From: Clostridium acidisoli DSM 12555
GTDB taxonomy: Bacteria > Bacillota > Clostridia > Clostridiales > Clostridiaceae
Direction: 5' to 3'
Length of the DNA stretch: 64,000 bases
Assembly: GCF_900176305.1 (NCBI RefSeq)
Contig: NZ_FWXH01000010.1
Location: 1-64,000, forward strand
Shown piece by piece: positions 52,576 through 61,788 of the stretch. The position numbers and the translations under genes are program-made. Numbering within the stretch: the first letter of the stretch is position 1; each line of letters begins with the position of its first letter. The notes below the pieces were generated by a model, which was not told the origin of the DNA, did no database searches, and saw only the letters and a list, made by a program, of their open reading frames with translations.

Positions 52576-53271
52576 ATGGAATTAAGAATGACAATACTTA
52601 TAGTAGATGATGAGGAAAAAATTTTAGAGGTGGTAAAGGCTTACCTTGAAGAGGATGGGTATAATGTTATTACGGCTTCAGATGGAGAAGCTGCTTTGAA
52701 TATATTTAAAAATGAAACAGTTCACCTTATAATTCTTGATTTAATGCTTCCTAAAATCTCAGGCATACAAGTGTGTAGTAATATAAGAAGTAGGTCAGAA
52801 GTACCTATACTAATGTTAACTGCACGATGGGAAGAGGAGGATAAAATAGAAGGAATATCTATAGGAGCAGATGATTACTTGACAAAACCATTCAGCGTTA
52901 GGGAACTTGTTGTAAGGGTTAGAGCATTAATTAGAAGAGCATACAGAAATAAGGAACCACTTGCAGATGTTCTTGTTTTTAATTCTGGAGACTTAATAAT
53001 TGATATAAAAAAGTTTTTAATTAAAAAAAACGGCTATATAGTAAATATGACAAACAATGAGTTTAAAGTTTTAAAGGCATTGCTTACAAATCCTGGACAA
53101 GTATTTTCAAGGGAAAAACTTGTTGAGAAAGCTTTTGGATTTGATTATGATGGAGTTGACAGAACTATGGATACGTATATTAAAAATATAAGGCAAAAAA
53201 TAGAAGACAATCCTAAGGAACCTAAATATATTGTTACAATATACGGTATGGGATATAAGTTTATGGAGTAA
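52576..53271 (+). CDS. OmpR-family response regulator
   Basis: 231 residues. Receiver domain with DDEE at the start, phospho-acceptor D55 (IILDLMLPK), LTARWEEEDK and LTKPF, then a winged-helix domain ending in RQKIEDNPKEPKYIVTIYG-type sequence. I chose ATG 52576 (GGAG 8 bases upstream); the frame is open further upstream, but relatives begin near here. The kinase gene follows 13 bases later. Confidence 0.94.
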   Translation: MELRMTILIVDDEEKILEVVKAYLEEDGYNVITASDGEAALNIFKNETVHLIILDLMLPKISGIQVCSNIRSRSEVPILMLTARWEEEDKIEGISIGADDYLTKPFSVRELVVRVRALIRRAYRNKEPLADVLVFNSGDLIIDIKKFLIKKNGYIVNMTNNEFKVLKALLTNPGQVFSREKLVEKAFGFDYDGVDRTMDTYIKNIRQKIEDNPKEPKYIVTIYGMGYKFME

Positions 53272-53284
53272 GGTGGTAAAGGTT

Positions 53285-54670
53285 ATGAAAATGTCTCTTA
53301 CTAAAAAATTGGCTTTTGGATTTATATTAACAGTAATGGTTTCTATAGCTATAGTAGCAATTATATCTAATATTATGATAAATTTTAGGTTTAATGAATA
53401 CCTTATAAGTCAGCAAAAAAACAAGATAAATAATGTCTGTAAAATGGCTGAGGATTTGTATAATAAGGACAATGGATTTTCAGGCACAAATACAGATGAA
53501 ATAAAAAGATATGCATCCGTGGAAGATTTTTTGATAGAAATTAAAGATGCAAATGGAAATATAATCTTTAATAATAATAAGGTAGATAACAACATGGATT
53601 ATATGATGAAGTCTATGATGGAACGCAAAATGGGAAATTACGTTGAAATAAAAAACAATTTAATGAAAGATAATAAAAAGATTGGCAGTATAGTTATAGG
53701 TTATTTTGACAAGTCATATATAAATAGTGATGCGTTAAATTTTAAAATAACATTAAATCAATCATTTATGTTTTCCAGTCTTATAGCTTTATTTATTGGG
53801 TTTTTGGTAAGCTTTATTTTCTCAAAGCAGATATCGAAGCCATTAATTGTTATTAATAATGTTGCAAATAAAATAAGAAGTGGAGATCTTAATGCAAGAT
53901 GTAAAATAAAAAGTAGTACTAATGAAATCATAGAACTATCTGAATCTATGAATTACCTTGGAGATACATTAAAAAAGCAAGAGATGCTTAGAAAAAGGTC
54001 AACGGCTGATATAGCACATGAACTAAGGACACCACTTTCGACTTTAAAAACTCATATAGAGGCTATGCTTGATGGAATTTGGGCTCCAACTAAAGAAAGG
54101 TTAGAAAGTTTTTATGAGGAGATAGAAAGGTTAATAAAACTTGTTAATAATCTTAGAAGCCTTTCAAAGTTAGAAGAAGTAAATTTGAATTTAAGCAGGA
54201 GCAAGTTTAATGTGAAAGATTTAGTAATGAGTATAATAAAAAATATGGAATCAATTTATAACAAAAAAAATTATAAATTAATAATGGGAAATACAATTGA
54301 TTTAGAAGTATTTTGGGATAGAGATAAAATAATTCAAATAATGGACAATTTGCTTTCAAATGCTTATAAGTATTTGGAATCAAATGGTGTTGTGAAAATT
54401 GATATGAAGAGGGAAAAAAATAATATTATTATTGAAGTTGAGGACAATGGAATAGGAATTCCTGAAAAAGATTTGCCTTATATTTTTGAAAGGTTTTATA
54501 GGAGCGATAAATCAAGAAGTAGGAATACTGGTGGCTCTGGAATAGGCCTTGCAATAACAAAGGCCTTAGTTGAAGCTCATGATGGAAAAATTGAGGTTTA
54601 TAGTGAGGAAGGAAAAGGAACTAAGTTTGTTATAAAAATGCCTTTTATGGAGTATAGCAGTATCCTTTAA
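53285..54670 (+). CDS. Sensor histidine kinase (BaeS-like)
   Basis: 461 residues. Membrane helices at ~8-30 and ~160-182 enclose a ~125-residue external sensor. HAMP at ~183-235, HisKA with H245 in ADIAHELRTP, and an ATPase domain with N box MDNLLSNAYKY, DNGIGIP and GIGLAITKAL. BaeS/CpxA-type envelope-stress layout. The stop shares two bases with the stop of the convergent gene. Confidence 0.93.
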   Translation: MKMSLTKKLAFGFILTVMVSIAIVAIISNIMINFRFNEYLISQQKNKINNVCKMAEDLYNKDNGFSGTNTDEIKRYASVEDFLIEIKDANGNIIFNNNKVDNNMDYMMKSMMERKMGNYVEIKNNLMKDNKKIGSIVIGYFDKSYINSDALNFKITLNQSFMFSSLIALFIGFLVSFIFSKQISKPLIVINNVANKIRSGDLNARCKIKSSTNEIIELSESMNYLGDTLKKQEMLRKRSTADIAHELRTPLSTLKTHIEAMLDGIWAPTKERLESFYEEIERLIKLVNNLRSLSKLEEVNLNLSRSKFNVKDLVMSIIKNMESIYNKKNYKLIMGNTIDLEVFWDRDKIIQIMDNLLSNAYKYLESNGVVKIDMKREKNNIIIEVEDNGIGIPEKDLPYIFERFYRSDKSRSRNTGGSGIGLAITKALVEAHDGKIEVYSEEGKGTKFVIKMPFMEYSSIL

Positions 54671-55317
54671 AACATATCTTGTAAAAAAACAACGAGTTCA
54701 GTTCGGCTATTAACCTGTAATTTCTCTAAAATTTTAGATACATAATTTTTTATAGTTCCTTCTGTAACAAATAGGGCTTCACTTATAGCTTTATTACTTT
54801 TCCCGGACATTAAATGTTTTGCTACTTCAAGCTCACGAGGAGTTAGTGTTTTAAGTAATCTATCTTTTTCCTCATTTTGGTTAGTTTTTTGGCTATTTAT
54901 GCCGTTTAAGGCTTTAACAACTTTTTCAGTAACTTTAGGATTTAAAAGTATGCTTCCACCTAAGGCAGTTTTTATAGAATTTATTATTTCCTTAGAGCCG
55001 GAATCCTTAAGAATATAGCCATCTGCACCTTGCTTTAGACCTTCAAAAATATATTCATCTTCGTTAAAGGTTGTTAATATAATAATCTTTATATGTGGAT
55101 AATTTTCTTTAACAAATTTTGTAGTAGCTATTCCATCCATAACGGGCATTCTTACATCTGTCAATATTACATCTGGTGATAGTTTTTTTAGTAGCTCAAT
55201 TAATTCCTTGCCATTTGAAGCTTCACCTATGCAATTTATTTCTTCATTTAAACTTAAAATCATTTTTAAGCCTTCACGAACAATTTCTTGATCGTCTACA
55301 ATAATTAAATTAATCAT
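54667..55317 (-). CDS. NarL/LuxR-family response regulator (LnrK-like)
   Basis: 216 residues. Receiver with VDDQE, phospho-acceptor D54 (ILTDVRMP), LTTFNEDEY and LKDSG, then a LuxR-type helix-turn-helix (LTPRELEVAKHLMSGKSNKAISEALFVTEGTIKNY, given here by its first 20 residues LTPRELEVAKHLMSGKSNKA). GGGGGG before ATG; overlaps the kinase stop by 8 bases. Probably binds the TACTTTAGTCAC inverted repeat upstream and controls the divergent ABC exporter. Confidence 0.94.
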   Translation of the reverse strand: MINLIIVDDQEIVREGLKMILSLNEEINCIGEASNGKELIELLKKLSPDVILTDVRMPVMDGIATTKFVKENYPHIKIIILTTFNEDEYIFEGLKQGADGYILKDSGSKEIINSIKTALGGSILLNPKVTEKVVKALNGINSQKTNQNEEKDRLLKTLTPRELEVAKHLMSGKSNKAISEALFVTEGTIKNYVSKILEKLQVNSRTELVVFLQDMF

Positions 55318-56479
55318 TTATTTCCCCCCATTTTAAAGGTAGATTTTGTGGAATTTTTCCTTCGATTGTAAAGCCGCGGTTTGCTTCAGATTCAAAAGTT
55401 ATTTCGCCTTTTAGTGAGTGAATTCTTTCCTCCATACCAGTAATTCCATTAGAACGGACTATTTCCTTACAGCTTGAACCATTATTCTCTATCTTAAAAA
55501 TTATATTATTTTCTAATTTATAAATATGTATATTAAAGAAAGTAGCATTTCCATGCTTTATGCCATTAGTAACTGCTTCTCTTATGGTTTTAAAAATGCA
55601 AACTTTAATTTCATTAGCAGCTCTTTCAACTTCTTCATCAAAATCTAAAGTGAACTTGTATTTAGTTGTATTTCTAAAATTAATAAAAATATTTTCAATA
55701 TCATCTCTAAGAGTAGTAATGGAAGTAGTATTTTTCTTAAGTACACTAACTGCTTTTCTCAAAGTTGTTAAGCAATCTTTAGAAAGGTTATAGCAATTTT
55801 CAATAGTTGTTTTAGCTTTTTCAGGTTTAATAGCAACAATATTTTCGGCATACTCTAAATTCATGCTTAAAGCAACTAGAGAATGGCCAATAGAATCATG
55901 AAGTTCCTCTGCTATTCTAGTTCTCTCTTTTTCAATAGTAAGCTCCTCTATTTTATTTGAATACTCTCCTAATGTTAAGTTAGTTTTATTAAGCTCCTTA
56001 TTAAGTTTTTCAGCCTTGATTTTTTCTGTAACTATATTTTTTATTAAGAAACAAATTAAAAGTGTAAGTCCGTAATTAGATGCTATGTTCTCAACAGTAT
56101 AGAGTAAATTAGTTGAATAAAATATTCCAGCTGACATAGCAAAACTAATAAAATTAATAACTAATAAGCTTTTTAAAAATTTCTTGTTCAATAGAACTAA
56201 TTCTATAGTCAAAAGAGAGCAGTATACAGTTGTGCTAATGGATTTAGTTTTGTAAGAAAAGTAACATATTATTAAGTTACTTAATATAAAAGAAAGATAT
56301 TTTATTGTTTCATTTACAGTTCTTCTAAAATAATCGCTTATAGCTAAAAATACAACTAAGGCTACATTAATTATTTGTATAGGGCTATGTAGAGTAGCTT
56401 TAAAAATGGATATAAGTGCTATTGCTTGTATAATTTTTAAAGTTATAATTCTATCTTTTGAAGATGAAAGAAAATTCAT
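55310..56479 (-). CDS. Sensor histidine kinase, HisKA_3 type (LnrJ-like)
   Basis: 389 residues. About six membrane helices in the first 150 residues with very short loops, so it probably senses a ligand in the membrane. A coiled coil at ~152-188 leads to the HisKA_3 box EELHDSIGHSL with H194, then an HATPase domain (EAVTNGIKHG, GNGITGMEER-type end). GAAGGGA before ATG. Paired with the NarL-type regulator and divergent from an ABC exporter, the LnrJK-LnrLMN arrangement of Bacillus linearmycin resistance. Confidence 0.9.
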   Translation of the reverse strand: MNFLSSSKDRIITLKIIQAIALISIFKATLHSPIQIINVALVVFLAISDYFRRTVNETIKYLSFILSNLIICYFSYKTKSISTTVYCSLLTIELVLLNKKFLKSLLVINFISFAMSAGIFYSTNLLYTVENIASNYGLTLLICFLIKNIVTEKIKAEKLNKELNKTNLTLGEYSNKIEELTIEKERTRIAEELHDSIGHSLVALSMNLEYAENIVAIKPEKAKTTIENCYNLSKDCLTTLRKAVSVLKKNTTSITTLRDDIENIFINFRNTTKYKFTLDFDEEVERAANEIKVCIFKTIREAVTNGIKHGNATFFNIHIYKLENNIIFKIENNGSSCKEIVRSNGITGMEERIHSLKGEITFESEANRGFTIEGKIPQNLPLKWGEIND

Positions 56480-56542
56480 AATTTATCCCTTCTGTAAACA
56501 AGTTTTCTTTATTATACCATTAAATTTTCATTTGAAGTATAG

Positions 56543-56576
56543 TACTTTAGTCACATATGAATTAGTGACTAAAGTA
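56543..56576. promoter_or_regulatory. Operator: perfect 12-bp inverted repeat
   Basis: TACTTTAGTCAC (56543-56554) and GTGACTAAAGTA (56565-56576) are exact inverted copies with a 10-base spacer. A third half-site TACTTTAGTG lies at 56591-56600. They sit between the two-component genes and the ABC operon, the expected binding region for the NarL-type regulator. Confidence 0.7.
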
Positions 56577-56667
56577 GCATAGCAAATGAGTACTTTAGTG
56601 AATATTAAAAAAAATTTATTGAAAGTAAAATATTAGTATAGTAAGAAATGATAAGGGGGAATTGTAA

Positions 56668-57600
56668 ATGCTTGAATTAATAAATTTAACAAAAAAATAT
56701 AAGAATTTTATAGCAGTAGATAACATTTCTTTTAAAGTTGAAGATGGAGAAATATTTGGACTTTTAGGACCTAATGGTGCAGGAAAGTCTACAACAGTGT
56801 CAATGATTAGTACGGTGAAAGCGCCTACAAGTGGAGAAATAAGGGTTGATAATAAGTCCCTAAAAGAAAAATCAATGGAAATAAAAAAGATTATGGGAAT
56901 AGTACCTCAGGATATAGCTTTATATGAAGCTTTAAGTGCAAAAGATAATTTAGAGTTTTTTGGGTCACTTTATGGTTTGAAAGGAAAGATACTAAAAGAT
57001 AGAGTTTCTGAAGTGCTAGAAATTATAGAACTTAAAGACAAAAAAGACCAGGCTGTTTCCGAATTTTCAGGGGGAATGAAAAGAAGAGTTAATATTGGCA
57101 TAGCATTAATAAACAATCCAAAACTTTTAATTTTGGATGAACCTACTGTAGGAATAGATCCACAATCTAGAAATCATATACTGGAAACCGTAAAAAGATT
57201 AAATGAAGAGAGAGGTATGACAGTAATATATACAAGTCATTATATGGAGGAAGTTGAGTATCTTTGTAAAAGAGTTGCAATTGTAGATAATGGAAAACTT
57301 ATAGCGTTAGGGACTAAAGAAGAACTAAAGGAAAAATTAAAAGTTAAAGATACGTTAACTGTAAGTTATAGCAAAGCTGCAAAAGATGATTTAGAAAAAG
57401 TTAAAAATATTATGGGAACTGAAAAAGTGAGGATAGATAAAGATGAAATAACACTATTAGTAGATTCAAAGCAAAGGAACATTATAGATGTTGTAGATGA
57501 TATAAAAAATCTAGGAATAAAATTAACAAGTTTTAAGTATGACGAAGTAAACTTAGAAAGTATGTTCCTCCAGATTACAGGAAAATCTTTAAGAGAATAA
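56668..57600 (+). CDS. ABC transporter ATP-binding protein (LnrL-like)
   Basis: 310 residues. Walker A GPNGAGKST at ~36-44, Q-loop GIVPQDIALYE, signature FSGGMKRR, Walker B LLILDEPTVG, switch TSHYMEEVE, and a C-terminal DrrA-type extension. GGGGGA before ATG. First gene of a three-gene exporter operon with two permeases. By context a drug or lipid-active-antibiotic efflux system. Confidence 0.93.
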   Translation: MLELINLTKKYKNFIAVDNISFKVEDGEIFGLLGPNGAGKSTTVSMISTVKAPTSGEIRVDNKSLKEKSMEIKKIMGIVPQDIALYEALSAKDNLEFFGSLYGLKGKILKDRVSEVLEIIELKDKKDQAVSEFSGGMKRRVNIGIALINNPKLLILDEPTVGIDPQSRNHILETVKRLNEERGMTVIYTSHYMEEVEYLCKRVAIVDNGKLIALGTKEELKEKLKVKDTLTVSYSKAAKDDLEKVKNIMGTEKVRIDKDEITLLVDSKQRNIIDVVDDIKNLGIKLTSFKYDEVNLESMFLQITGKSLRE

Positions 57601-57616
57601 CAAGGGGGTAAGTAAA

Positions 57617-58891
57617 ATGAATAAGCTAATACATTTATTTTTATTAGATACAAAGCTGTTATTAAAATCAAAAGTATTTTATTTTAAGTTGGTTTTATTT
57701 CCAATAGTAATGATATTAATACTTGGTTCGGTTTTTAGTAGTAGCAGTAAAACCATATTAAATTCATTTGATGTAGCATATTACAGTGATGATTCTCCTG
57801 TTATAGCGGGAAAAGAAAGTTTAAATCTTTCAGAGACTCTAAAATATTCAGTATTTAAAAGCAAGGATGTAAAAGAAATTATAAATTTAAAGGAAGTCAA
57901 TAGTTATGAAGAAGGTAAAAAACTGGTTAGTGATGGAAAAGCCGTAGCTTTAGTTTATGTTCCCAAAAACTTTACTAAGAACTATTTAAATGGTAATAAA
58001 ATAAACATTAGTGTTTTAGGTGATAACAATAAATCAGATTATGTTTCAATAGTTAAAACAATTATAAACAGTTTTAATAAAAACATTTCTACAATAAGAG
58101 TTGAGCAAAAAGAAATTATAGATGAACTTGCTTTAAACAAAAAAGACGTAACGGAAGATAAAGTAAATAAGCTTATAAATGATATACAAACCACAGGTAA
58201 CAGTTCACATGAAATTTTAAAAGTCTCCACCAGTAGTAATGCAAAACCTATAGGAATTATGGAATATGAGTCAATTGCAATGGTAGTAATGTTCTCTATT
58301 TTAACAGCTTTTGAACTTGCGCACAGCATAGTTAATGATAAGTTAAATAATACTATGGCTAGAATAAAGTCAATGCCAACAACAAACTTACAATATGTGC
58401 TTGGTAAAGTTCTTGGAGTGGTTTTTGCCATAACAGTGCAAATGACAACGGTAATTGTAATAAGCAGAATGGCATTTAGAATAAAATTTGGTAACATATT
58501 TGAAATGTTATTAGTAACTATTGTCTATAGTTTCACTATAGGAATGATTGTATTTTGTGCGGGAGCTTTAGCAAAAGATCAGATGTCAATTTCAAGTTTT
58601 GCCACACCAATTTTGTGGGGATTCAGTTTTCTTGGTGGAAGTCTTGTTAGCAAAGATAGCTTTCCAGATAGTCTTGCTGTTATCCAAAAATTAATTCCAA
58701 ATGGCAAAGCAATAAACTGCTATTTAAAAGTATGTCAAGGAAAAGGAATTTCAGATATTTATGTAGATCTTATAGAGCTTGTTGCAATAGCATTAGTGTT
58801 TTTAATAATAGCCTTATTAATGTTAAATGAAGGTAAATTCAAAAATGTTAAAAAGAAAGATACTCTTGCATTAAAAAATAATGCAATTTAA
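57617..58891 (+). CDS. ABC-2 type exporter permease (LnrM-like)
   Basis: 424 residues. One N-terminal membrane helix (~22-40), a ~170-residue extracellular domain (~45-215), then five helices (~225-410), the standard long ABC-2 permease topology. AAGGGGG before ATG, 16 bases after the ATPase gene. Overlaps nothing; the next permease starts 22 bases after its stop. Confidence 0.9.
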   Translation: MNKLIHLFLLDTKLLLKSKVFYFKLVLFPIVMILILGSVFSSSSKTILNSFDVAYYSDDSPVIAGKESLNLSETLKYSVFKSKDVKEIINLKEVNSYEEGKKLVSDGKAVALVYVPKNFTKNYLNGNKINISVLGDNNKSDYVSIVKTIINSFNKNISTIRVEQKEIIDELALNKKDVTEDKVNKLINDIQTTGNSSHEILKVSTSSNAKPIGIMEYESIAMVVMFSILTAFELAHSIVNDKLNNTMARIKSMPTTNLQYVLGKVLGVVFAITVQMTTVIVISRMAFRIKFGNIFEMLLVTIVYSFTIGMIVFCAGALAKDQMSISSFATPILWGFSFLGGSLVSKDSFPDSLAVIQKLIPNGKAINCYLKVCQGKGISDIYVDLIELVAIALVFLIIALLMLNEGKFKNVKKKDTLALKNNAI

Positions 58892-58913
58892 AAATTATAA
58901 GGGAGAGGGAAAA

Positions 58914-60086
58914 ATGCAAATATTAACTATGATAAAAAACCAATTAAAACTCCTTTTAAGTAATAGAATAGCAATTTTAGCTATAATTTTAGCACCGTTA
59001 TTAGTTACCTATCTGTTTTCATTTTCAAACAATGGCAGTAATAAAACAAATGTCTACTTAGTAGATAAGGACAATAGTAAAGCTTCAAAACAATTAATAT
59101 CTATGATAAAAAATCATAAAGGTTTGAATGTAATTATAGATTCGGAAGAGGAAGTAAAAAGTAAGGTTGATAACAATGATATTCCTGTGGCAACAGTAAT
59201 TGAGAGAGGGTTTGAAAACAATTTGAGATATGGTAAAGCCTTAGATATTAAAATGATGGAAAATTATGACAATACAGATGCAGAAAATATATCTGAAACA
59301 ATTTTATCTGAAGGAAATACTCTTGAAAAAATCACTGGGGATTCAAAAAATATTTCAGAGGTGCTAAAGCTTGATAATGAAAATGTTTCAAAGCAACTTA
59401 TTAATAAAACAAGTATGGATAATAGCATAACACTTTTGTATAAAACTATAAACGCAGGTCAAAAGGAAGAAGATAAAAATACTGTAACTTTAATTGGATT
59501 TATAGTAATGTTCTTATGGTTTGTAATAATACAAGGCTTTAGAACTTTAATAGAAGAAAAAGAAAATGGAACATTTATTAGGATTATAGGGGCACCAATG
59601 AATTACACAAAATATTTAATTAGTAAAATTATAGTTGCTTTAATATTAGGAATAGCAGTGACAATAGTAGTATTGATAGCAGCAAAATTTATTTTAAATG
59701 TTAGCATAGTTAACAATATATTTGCAGTAATGTTTATATTTACAATATATTTATTTGCACTAATTGGAATAGTAATGATATTTGCTAATTTTGTAAAAAA
59801 ACATCAAACCTTCACTATATTTGGAGCAGTAATAATGGCATTAACAGGAATGCTTGGTGGATGCTTTTTCTCTATAGATGAATTGGCACCTAAAACAATT
59901 CAAATTATATCAAAATTTATGCCAGAAAGTTGGGCGATAAAAGCATTAAAAAATATAATGTTTAACAATTTATCTTTATATTCTCAATTGTCAAATATAT
60001 TTGTACTGTTTTTAATTGGGGTTTTAGGGTTAGTAATATCAACAATATTAACAAATATTAACATGAAAACTGAAAAAAATATTTAG
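58914..60086 (+). CDS. ABC-2 type exporter permease (LnrN-like)
   Basis: 390 residues, paralogous in topology to the preceding permease: an N-terminal helix (~15-37), an extracellular domain (~40-195), and five C-terminal helices. The start is ATG 58914 after GGGAGAGGG; an upstream in-frame ATG at 58881 lies within the previous gene. The two permeases probably form a heterodimer. Confidence 0.9.
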   Translation: MQILTMIKNQLKLLLSNRIAILAIILAPLLVTYLFSFSNNGSNKTNVYLVDKDNSKASKQLISMIKNHKGLNVIIDSEEEVKSKVDNNDIPVATVIERGFENNLRYGKALDIKMMENYDNTDAENISETILSEGNTLEKITGDSKNISEVLKLDNENVSKQLINKTSMDNSITLLYKTINAGQKEEDKNTVTLIGFIVMFLWFVIIQGFRTLIEEKENGTFIRIIGAPMNYTKYLISKIIVALILGIAVTIVVLIAAKFILNVSIVNNIFAVMFIFTIYLFALIGIVMIFANFVKKHQTFTIFGAVIMALTGMLGGCFFSIDELAPKTIQIISKFMPESWAIKALKNIMFNNLSLYSQLSNIFVLFLIGVLGLVISTILTNINMKTEKNI

Positions 60087-60103
60087 AAAAAGGAGAGATA
60101 AAA

Positions 60104-60292
60104 ATGAATTCAAGATTGTTAATTGGGATTATAGAGGTAATTTTAGGTGTGATTTTAAATGTATTTATAGGAAAAATAGCAAGATTTATATTTAAAAAAG
60201 ATGGTACTGGACCAAGAGCACCTCTAAGATTCGCTGGAATATGGCTATTTTTTAATGGTATATCAATTGTAACTGGTATGCATATATTATAA
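60104..60292 (+). CDS. Small two-helix membrane protein
   Basis: 62 residues: a hydrophobic helix (~4-24), a basic loop KKDGTGPRAPLR, and a second hydrophobic stretch (~42-58). AAGGAGAG before ATG, 17 bases after the second permease gene, so it is probably the last gene of the exporter operon. No family recognised. Confidence 0.7.
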   Translation: MNSRLLIGIIEVILGVILNVFIGKIARFIFKKDGTGPRAPLRFAGIWLFFNGISIVTGMHIL

Positions 60293-60349
60293 CATATATA
60301 AAAAATTATGGTTGTTATCAATAAAATGTTATGGTAAAGTATAAGTAAT

Positions 60350-60457
60350 ATTATATAGATTTTACGGTTGAGCAAGCAGAATATGCTTGTATTCAAGAGA
60401 TTTATATGTCTTCTGGGGTGGGGAGTCCGTTTTTCGGGCTGTCCATTTTTGTTTTTT
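60350..60457 (+). ncRNA. Structured leader RNA with terminator, candidate riboswitch
   Basis: Upstream of the antiporter gene, AGCAAGCAGAATATGCTTG forms a hairpin, followed by AAGAGATTTATATGTCTTC (a second stem AAGA/TCTT). A terminator follows: GGGGAGTCCG pairing with CGGGCTGTCC around TTTT, then ATTTTTGTTTTTT. A folded region directly followed by a terminator and then the gene is the layout of an attenuating riboswitch. I cannot assign a known class. Confidence 0.5.
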
Positions 60458-60484
60458 GAATAATTATATAAGGGAGGAGTATTC

Positions 60485-61669
60485 ATGGAGAAAACTTTGT
60501 TAGACATAGCATTAATACTTATTTTTACTAAAGTAGGTGGAATCATAAGTAAAAAATTTAAAATGCCAGAAGTGTTAGGTGCATTATTAGCCGGTGTTAT
60601 ACTTGGCCCAGTTGCACTTAATATTGTACAATATGATGATAACATTAAACTGTTAGCTAATCTTGGTGTAATTATGTTAATGTTTTTAGCAGGACTTGAG
60701 ACAAATATCGAGGAATTCAAAAAAGCTGGTTTTACATCTTTTATAATTGCATTAGTAGGTGTTATAGTTCCACTTATATTGGGTATATTAAGTGCATACA
60801 TGTTTTTTAATAACACATGGGAAAACATATTTGTAGGAGTGATATTGACAGCAACTAGTGTTAGTATTACTGTTGAAACCTTAACTGAACTTGGAAAACT
60901 CAACACAAGATCTGGAATAAATATATTAGGGGCAGCAGTAATAGATGATGTATTGGGACTTGTACTAATATCAGTAGTCCTTGCTATGGCACAAACAGCT
61001 GGAAGTAATACAGGATCTTTTGATATAATAGGATTGTTATTTGTTTTATGTAAGATACTTATATTCTGTATAAGTTCTATAGCAGCAATGGCATATTTAC
61101 CTGGGGTATTAAATAAATTCACTAAATTTATAAAACCAGGAAGAGAATTGTTAACATTTTCTATAGCAGCTGCATTTGTAATAGCATTTATAGCTGAAGA
61201 AATTGGGATTGCATCAATTACTGGTGCCTATATATGTGGACTTATATTGTCAGCTACAACACACAAGGTGTATATAGAAAGAAATATTAAGGCTATTTCA
61301 TCTGGATTTTTATCACTTATATTTTTTGCAAGCGTTGGAATAGAAGCAAATCTTAAAGGGCTCAATGCAGAAGTATTGCTTATTACATTAGTTATGTTTA
61401 TAGTGGCGGTAATAGGTAAGATAGTTGGGTGTGGAGTTGCTGCAAGATTTTTAAAAATGAGTAGGAGTGAAGCCTTGCAAATTGGAGTTGGTATGGTTTC
61501 AAGGGGAGAAGTTGCTATAATTACAGCTAATATAGGACTTCAAAAACATATTATTTCTGAGGAAATATTTTTACCTACTTTAATTGTGGTTATTCTTACA
61601 ACAGTAATAACCCCAGTGCTACTTAAGATCGTATTTTCTCATAAAAATGAAAAATTAGTTGATGCTTAA
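60485..61669 (+). CDS. Cation/proton antiporter (CPA2 family, NapA/GerN-like)
   Basis: 394 residues with about twelve membrane helices. Motifs of the CPA2 group are visible: MPEVLGALLAGVILGP near 27-42, LFLAGLET-like MFLAGLETN near 70, and the paired acidic site in AAVIDDVLGL at ~152-161. The Asp pair indicates an electrogenic Na+ or K+/H+ exchanger. No RCK/TrkA domain is fused. GGGAGGAG before ATG. Expression probably passes through the leader RNA. Confidence 0.93.
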   Translation: MEKTLLDIALILIFTKVGGIISKKFKMPEVLGALLAGVILGPVALNIVQYDDNIKLLANLGVIMLMFLAGLETNIEEFKKAGFTSFIIALVGVIVPLILGILSAYMFFNNTWENIFVGVILTATSVSITVETLTELGKLNTRSGINILGAAVIDDVLGLVLISVVLAMAQTAGSNTGSFDIIGLLFVLCKILIFCISSIAAMAYLPGVLNKFTKFIKPGRELLTFSIAAAFVIAFIAEEIGIASITGAYICGLILSATTHKVYIERNIKAISSGFLSLIFFASVGIEANLKGLNAEVLLITLVMFIVAVIGKIVGCGVAARFLKMSRSEALQIGVGMVSRGEVAIITANIGLQKHIISEEIFLPTLIVVILTTVITPVLLKIVFSHKNEKLVDA

Positions 61670-61717
61670 AGAAAAATATGCTAGAATGTAAATGAAAATA
61701 AAAATCAATAAGAAATG

Positions 61718-61742
61718 ACTCTCATCATTTGGTGAGAGTTTA
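61718..61742 (+). terminator. Terminator after the antiporter gene
   Basis: ACTCTCATC pairs with GGTGAGAGT around ATTT, followed by TTAAAT. Weak T-tract. Confidence 0.55.
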
Positions 61743-61759
61743 AATGAAAATTTATATCA

Positions 61760-61770
61760 CCCCGCAGGGG
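61760..61770. promoter_or_regulatory. Candidate CsoR operator
   Basis: CCCCGCAGGGG, a perfect palindrome with a 3-base centre, standing out in AT-rich DNA. CsoR sites are G/C-tract palindromes of this type. Its right side runs into the ribosome site (GGGGGGAGG), so it could act on transcription or translation of csoR-copA. Confidence 0.5.
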
Positions 61771-61788
61771 GGAGGTGAAAGTGGAATA

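Noticed and set aside
60058-61122. Long minus-strand open frame (354 codons) opposite the permease end and antiporter gene
   Set aside because: Low-complexity Ile/Asn/Thr/Pro composition, no ribosome site, no domain; it mirrors the codon bias of the clear antiporter gene on the plus strand and the leader region.
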